From Rhinopomastus cyanomelas (lineage: Eukaryota > Chordata > Aves > Bucerotiformes > Rhinopomastidae): a DNA stretch of 64,000 bases. The position numbers were made by a program, and so were the translations under genes. Below, in pieces: positions 60,322-64,000 of the stretch; the stretch's first letter is position 1, and every line of letters starts with the position of its first letter. The DNA lies in the NCBI GenBank assembly GCA_013400115.1, contig VXBP01002815.1:1302001-1366000 (forward strand). The letters are read 5' to 3'. A model generated the notes under the pieces. That model did not search any database. It worked only from the letters and a program-made list of their open reading frames with translations, and was not told the DNA's origin.

Positions 60322-60516
60322 GGTATCAGATCGCCTACCGGCTGGCCAGCAGCAGCCCCAACAAGTTCACGACGGTGGAGGTTGGCTCAACGGTCAGGCA
60401 GTTCACCGCGACAGATCTCGCCCCCGAGTCAGCATACATCTTTCGGACGTCTGCCAAGACCAGGCAAGGCTGGGGGGAGCCTCTGGAAGCCACGGTGATC
60501 ACGACGGAGAAAAGAG
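60322..60516 (+). CDS. SDK1: SDK1 exon, second half of FN3-8
   Basis: This 195-base exon encodes YQIAYRLASSSPNKFT to ATVITTEKR. LAPESAYIFRTSAKTRQGWGEP is the E-F turn, F strand and F-G loop. No sequon is present. The acceptor GTGATTGCAG ends at 60321 and the donor AGAG|GTAATG begins at 60517. Phase 1 in and out. The next exon of the gene (start of FN3-9) is not found before base 64000. Confidence 0.94.
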
Positions 60517-61154
60517 GTAATGGGCGCAGCCGCGGGTTGGGGTATGTGCTGTTACGTGTCTTGGAGCTGCGCTTAGGGCACGTCAATAGCAGGCTACAGC
60601 CTGTGCACCTCCTCCTCACCCCATAAACCTGCCCCAAACCACGGCAACGTCATGAGCGATCTGCTGAGCAAGAGAGGCTTTTATGAGACACAGCTCTTCT
60701 AACCTGCCGGGCTGGTGGAGATTGATTTTTCCATCAGCTGCTATAGTGGCCACGTGCAGCCTCCTCCTGCAGTCAGATCTCTTTTTTCCAGCTCTCTGGT
60801 TTTCTAGAAAGATTGCAATCTTCAGAAAGTAAGCGATGGATGAATCCTATTGATCAGGGAGTGCAAAAGGAGAGGCGGTGATGGTGCAGGATTTCTCCAC
60901 AGCTCCTCAGTCCTGGCCTAATGGGTTAATAACCACCCTGGCTTGTCACTGGCGCACACTCGGGCAGAACGTTTGCATCTGGATCACCCAGAGTTCGTCT
61001 GCTGCTTCCATCAGCCACAAAATGGTTCTTCACATTCTGAATCTCCAATAAACTCTGTTCTGTGGGGAACCTACTTGAAGAAGGCAGGAGTTCCATGTCT
61101 GTAAATCAAACCAGATGCTTCGATACCAAACATGTCAAAACATGGAAGACATGT

Positions 61155-61216
61155 AGCAGGGGGATTGGATTGGATGAGCTTTCAATGTCCCTTCCAATCC
61201 CTAATGATTCCATGAT
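61155..61216 (+). repeat. CR1 3' tail, type A, sense
   Basis: AGCAGGGGGATTGGATTGG to AATGATTCCATGAT. Confidence 0.82.
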
Positions 61217-61653
61217 GTAAGGTACCACAGCGTGTGCTCTGCATCGTTGCTTGTTTCTAATGCTTTGGCTCAAGTAGCTGCTCCATTCTGCAGCTGTAGA
61301 ACAGATGCACCAGTTGGACAAATTGTGGTTTGGACTTGTACATGAAGTTTTTGGGGTTCAGAGCTCCAGAAGGATGTATCGGTAGGGGAGTGTGGGTTTT
61401 CCTCTGGTCTTGTACTGGATGCTGTGTTCCACTGCGGAGCGTCTACCTGGTCTCCTGATCTGGCAAGGTCAAAGCCAGGGTGGCTTTACCAGCACCACTC
61501 TCTTATGCATCACTGGGTTTTGTGCCATGTGCCACTCCAACCCCATCCTGCTGTCTAGGTATTAATCATTAAGAGGACTTCTCCCTCAAAAATTAGAACC
61601 ATTAGCATCTCTTCATGTCTGTTAAAGTACTGGAAAAGAGGTTGTAGAGAGGC

Positions 61654-61948
61654 ACAGGTTGGTCTGTTCTCCTTAGTGGCTAGTGACTGGACAAGGGGAA
61701 ATGGCCTTAAGCTGCATCAGGGGAGGTTCAGGTTGGATATCAGGTTGGATGTTTCTTGAAAGGATTTTCAGGCACTGCAACAGCCTGGCGAGGGAGAGGG
61801 TTGAGTCCCCATCCCTGGAGGTGTTTAAGAGAAGAGTAGATGATGCACTGGAGGGCAGGGTTTAGTGGTGCCAACAGGGCTAGGAAAAGTTGGACTCGAT
61901 GACCTTGAAGGTCTCTTCCAGCCAAAATTGTTCTGTGATTCTATGATT
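61654..61948 (+). repeat. CR1, further subfamily, sense
   Basis: GTGACTGGACAAGGGGAAATG to TTCTGTGATTCTATGATT. ORF2 end with ESPSLEVFKRRVDDALEGRV and stop at 61863; the upstream part has a frameshift at the IFRHCNSL region. Confidence 0.88.
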
Positions 61949-62998
61949 TGACTCCAGTTATTTATGTAAATCACAGTTTGGGCTGTGGAACACTTCAGCA
62001 GGAACCAGGGCAGCCCTCCATAGACATCTTTCACCTCTTGTTAGCACTTAGGCGTGCACTTGTGTGCCCGGTCTTGGCTCTTGCTCAAGTCTTGCACTAT
62101 AATGCAACCAATTATATTTATTTATCAGTTCTTAAAATGTGCCTGCTAAGCAGCCTCTTAAGTCCTTTCTTCTCCTTGCAAATAGTTTACTGCAAAACTA
62201 AGGGCTTCCCATGCTGTTCCTCCAAGTCCTTTCCTATACACAGCTGAGTGGACACTGGCCTGATGTCCAACCACTAGCAGCAAGGACCTGTGGGGTGCAC
62301 CTCAGCCACTTCTGGCCTGTCTGGTTAGAGCTTAAATTCCCACAGGCACAGCTCTCCAAGCCACAGGCAGTCTTATCAGTGCAGCCCTTGGAGGAAGAAC
62401 CTGCAGATCTGCATTAGGAAACTTGAAGCTCCTTTACTAAAGATACTGTCCATCAAATTGATTTATCAGCTCAAGGTTTCTTCCAGCCTGTGTGATTGCT
62501 GTCAAAGTGGGTGAAAGTTTAAAGTCCAATACAGGGAAGTTTCAGAAAAGCCCATCGTGCCCAATAAAGTGAATTCTCAACGCTCAGAGCCTCTCCTTTT
62601 CAATAAAATATGCTCAGCTTTCCCAGGCTGTGCACAAGCTGCTGCTGGCTGCACAATAGCTCAAGGCAGAACTCCCAGCTCCTCTGCAGGAGCCATGATC
62701 CCTCACTGCTATCAACGCTTTAGGGTTATCTTGAACAGGAAGTCATAGTAGAAAAGTGAACCCTTTCCCTTTGTGATGGATGGCTCTGCTGTGTCTCCAG
62801 GCGTGTCGTGGAACTGAGTCCCAAGGCACTGAGAGTTAACCGGAGTCATCCCACGTGTGAAGTGTGGAGAGGAGAATGTGTTATCTCACATCAGCAAGAC
62901 TGATATGAGGGGATGATAAAGGGCAGCTATTCTGCTAACGAGTAAACGAATAACCTGACCTAAAATATCTGTACATGACAATGAATATTCTAGAATGA

Positions 62999-63344
62999 GA
63001 CCTCATTAATGTCTATAAATATTTGAAGGGTGGGTGGCAGGAGGATGGAGCCAGGCTCTCCTCAGTGTCCTCTAGTGATAGGACGAGGGGGCAGTGGGTG
63101 TAAACTGAAACAGAGGAGGTTCCACATCAATCTGAGAAGGAACTTCTTCATGGTGAGGGTGACAGAGCACTGGAACAGGCTGCCCGGGGAGGTTGTGGAG
63201 TCTCCTTCACTGGAGATGTTTAAGACCCACCTGGATGCATTCCTGTGTGACTTGGTCTAGGTGATCCTGCTGTGGCAGGGGGATTGGACTAGATGATCTT
63301 TCGAGGTCCCTTCCAATCCCTAATGATTCTGTGGTTCTGTGATT
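62999..63344 (+). repeat. CR1, type A, sense, open C-terminal frame
   Basis: A 346-base copy. The frame from 63030 to the stop at 63260 is open (CKLKQRRFHINLRRNFFMV to FLCDLV), followed by a tail with three ATTCTRTG-like units. Confidence 0.93.
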
Positions 63345-64000
63345 CCATTAATAAAAATTAATTCCGTGGTACTAGGGCAGGCAAGCTCAGAACCTCCCTT
63401 GGAAATCAGCAAAAGTCGTTGCTCTCATCCTTCAAATGTCTTGGATAATCCCAGTATAAACCTCCTCATTTTACAGTGATACCTGTGATGTACAGGTCCC
63501 AGGCTGTACTGTAGCTTTGACTCTGCAGAGCAGTGTGAAACCCTTCAGACCAGTCAACACCAGTGATCAGGGCAGAACAGAATCAGAAGATGCGAATGTA
63601 GAAAAGAATGAGAAGGAGACCATCGAGTCGTATGGGCTGGCCTCTGGTTCCTGCACAAGCAGCTCACCTTAGCGTTTGCTCGTGGCTAAACTTCCATAAA
63701 TAAACCCTTTATACTAATGTTTTTGTACAAACAGTCAGGAGGAATATCTGGCAATACGGGAGATTTTCCGATCTCCGATTAGCAGAAGGAGGAAACCAGA
63801 TCACGGGAGACTGACTGCAAGATGTGACCTGCCCAAAACTGCAAGCTGGTTAAAGCTTATCAGCAGAGAGTATTAAATCCCCGCACGACACTCGCTTCCT
63901 CTTGATAGAACAACCCTGAATACCTGTCTCAGCCTGTCAGTGTAAGGCGTTGACCTTTTGCATTGTACTCGGGCTCGCAGGCTGCTGGCACCGAGGGCTT

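Larger units (their letters stand above)
1..64000 (+). other. SDK1: SDK1 gene, internal part (13 exons)
   Basis: The window lies wholly inside one gene. Sidekick proteins are large single-pass adhesion molecules (six Ig domains, thirteen FN3 domains, a transmembrane helix and a short PDZ-binding tail); known family work places them at synapses, where like binds like and guides layer-specific retinal wiring. Thirteen exons with matched splice phases encode about 668 residues of FN3 repeats. Diagnostic stretches include TEYTLQG, PPPQQFINGINQGYK, LEDKPGAVGHLSF, RPGYDGKTSISKW, LEEWTEYEL and VFPEVRLTSVRIVWQPP. The last, and IAYRLASSSPNKFTTVEV, fit SDK1 better than SDK2 from memory. No start, stop, promoter or polyadenylation site of the gene lies in the window. 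Introns run from 248 bases to 10.2 kb. Confidence 0.9.
60517..64000 (+). other. Intron (3' end outside window)
   Basis: This is the intron after the FN3-8 exon. It contains CR1 pieces at 61155, 61654 and 62999. No exon of FN3-9 is visible up to base 64000. Confidence 0.85.

Noticed and set aside
1825..60516. Assignment to SDK2
   Set aside because: SDK2 has the same layout, but remembered SDK2 wording (for example MGILFPEVRTTSVRLIW and ITHRLNTTTANT in FN3-8) differs, while SDK1 wording fits. A protein search would settle it.
1..64000. CRISPR array, operon, tRNA or rRNA genes, bacterial insertion sequences
   Set aside because: The DNA is a vertebrate intron-exon region. Repeats are dispersed LINE copies, not regular spaced arrays, and no tRNA cloverleaf or rRNA signature was noticed.

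Overview
The window is a piece of vertebrate, almost certainly avian, nuclear DNA. It holds thirteen consecutive internal exons of one large plus-strand gene, which I identify as sidekick-1 (SDK1), a synaptic cell-adhesion protein of the immunoglobulin superfamily. The avian call rests on the repeats: more than 40 pieces of CR1 LINE, many with the typical CR1 3' end (runs of ATTCTATGA and no poly-A tail), one bird-type solo LTR, and no Alu-, B1- or L1-like sequence. CR1 fills roughly a sixth of the window by my rough addition. That is high for a bird and hints at a lineage with CR1 expansion (woodpeckers and relatives are one documented example), but I cannot name the species.

Gene. The exons lie at 1825-2006, 9729-9844, 13703-13895, 17305-17403, 22484-22675, 25399-25520, 35707-35816, 38884-39034, 41592-41829, 48412-48527, 48776-48965, 51478-51576 and 60322-60516. 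They total 2003 coding bases (about 668 residues), and all intron phases are compatible (2|1|0|1|1|1|0|2|0|1|0|1|1|1), so they join into one open frame. They encode the second half of one fibronectin type III (FN3) domain and six complete FN3 domains. Counting back from the last of the 13 FN3 domains of the family, these are about FN3-2 (C-terminal half) to FN3-8. The immunoglobulin domains and FN3-1 lie upstream of base 1. The remaining FN3 domains, the transmembrane segment and the PDZ-binding tail lie beyond base 64000. SDK1 is preferred over SDK2 from remembered paralogue differences.

Region by region. 1-9.7 kb: a half-domain exon, then a 7.7 kb intron with an inverted CR1 pair. 9.7-25.5 kb: FN3-3, FN3-4 and the start of FN3-5, with one GC-AG intron. 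25.5-35.7 kb: a 10.2 kb intron that is a repeat sink, with a solo LTR split by two CR1 copies. 35.7-41.8 kb: the rest of FN3-5 and FN3-6, where one exon crosses a domain boundary. 41.8-60.5 kb: FN3-7 and FN3-8, whose exon pattern copies FN3-3/FN3-4 and has the same 600-base total. 60.5-64 kb: the next intron, unfinished.

CR1 types used below. Type A is the common one (3' end contains GGGGGATTGGACTAGATGAT, protein end ...FLCDLV). Type B contains GGCTGGAAAGGACCTCCAGG. Type C contains GGTTGATGGTTGGACT. No second gene, RNA gene or CRISPR array was found. I did not find a convincing new biological system. The most unusual items are composite and multimerised CR1 3' ends, nested insertions with readable target-site duplications, the GC-AG intron and the exon-block symmetry.
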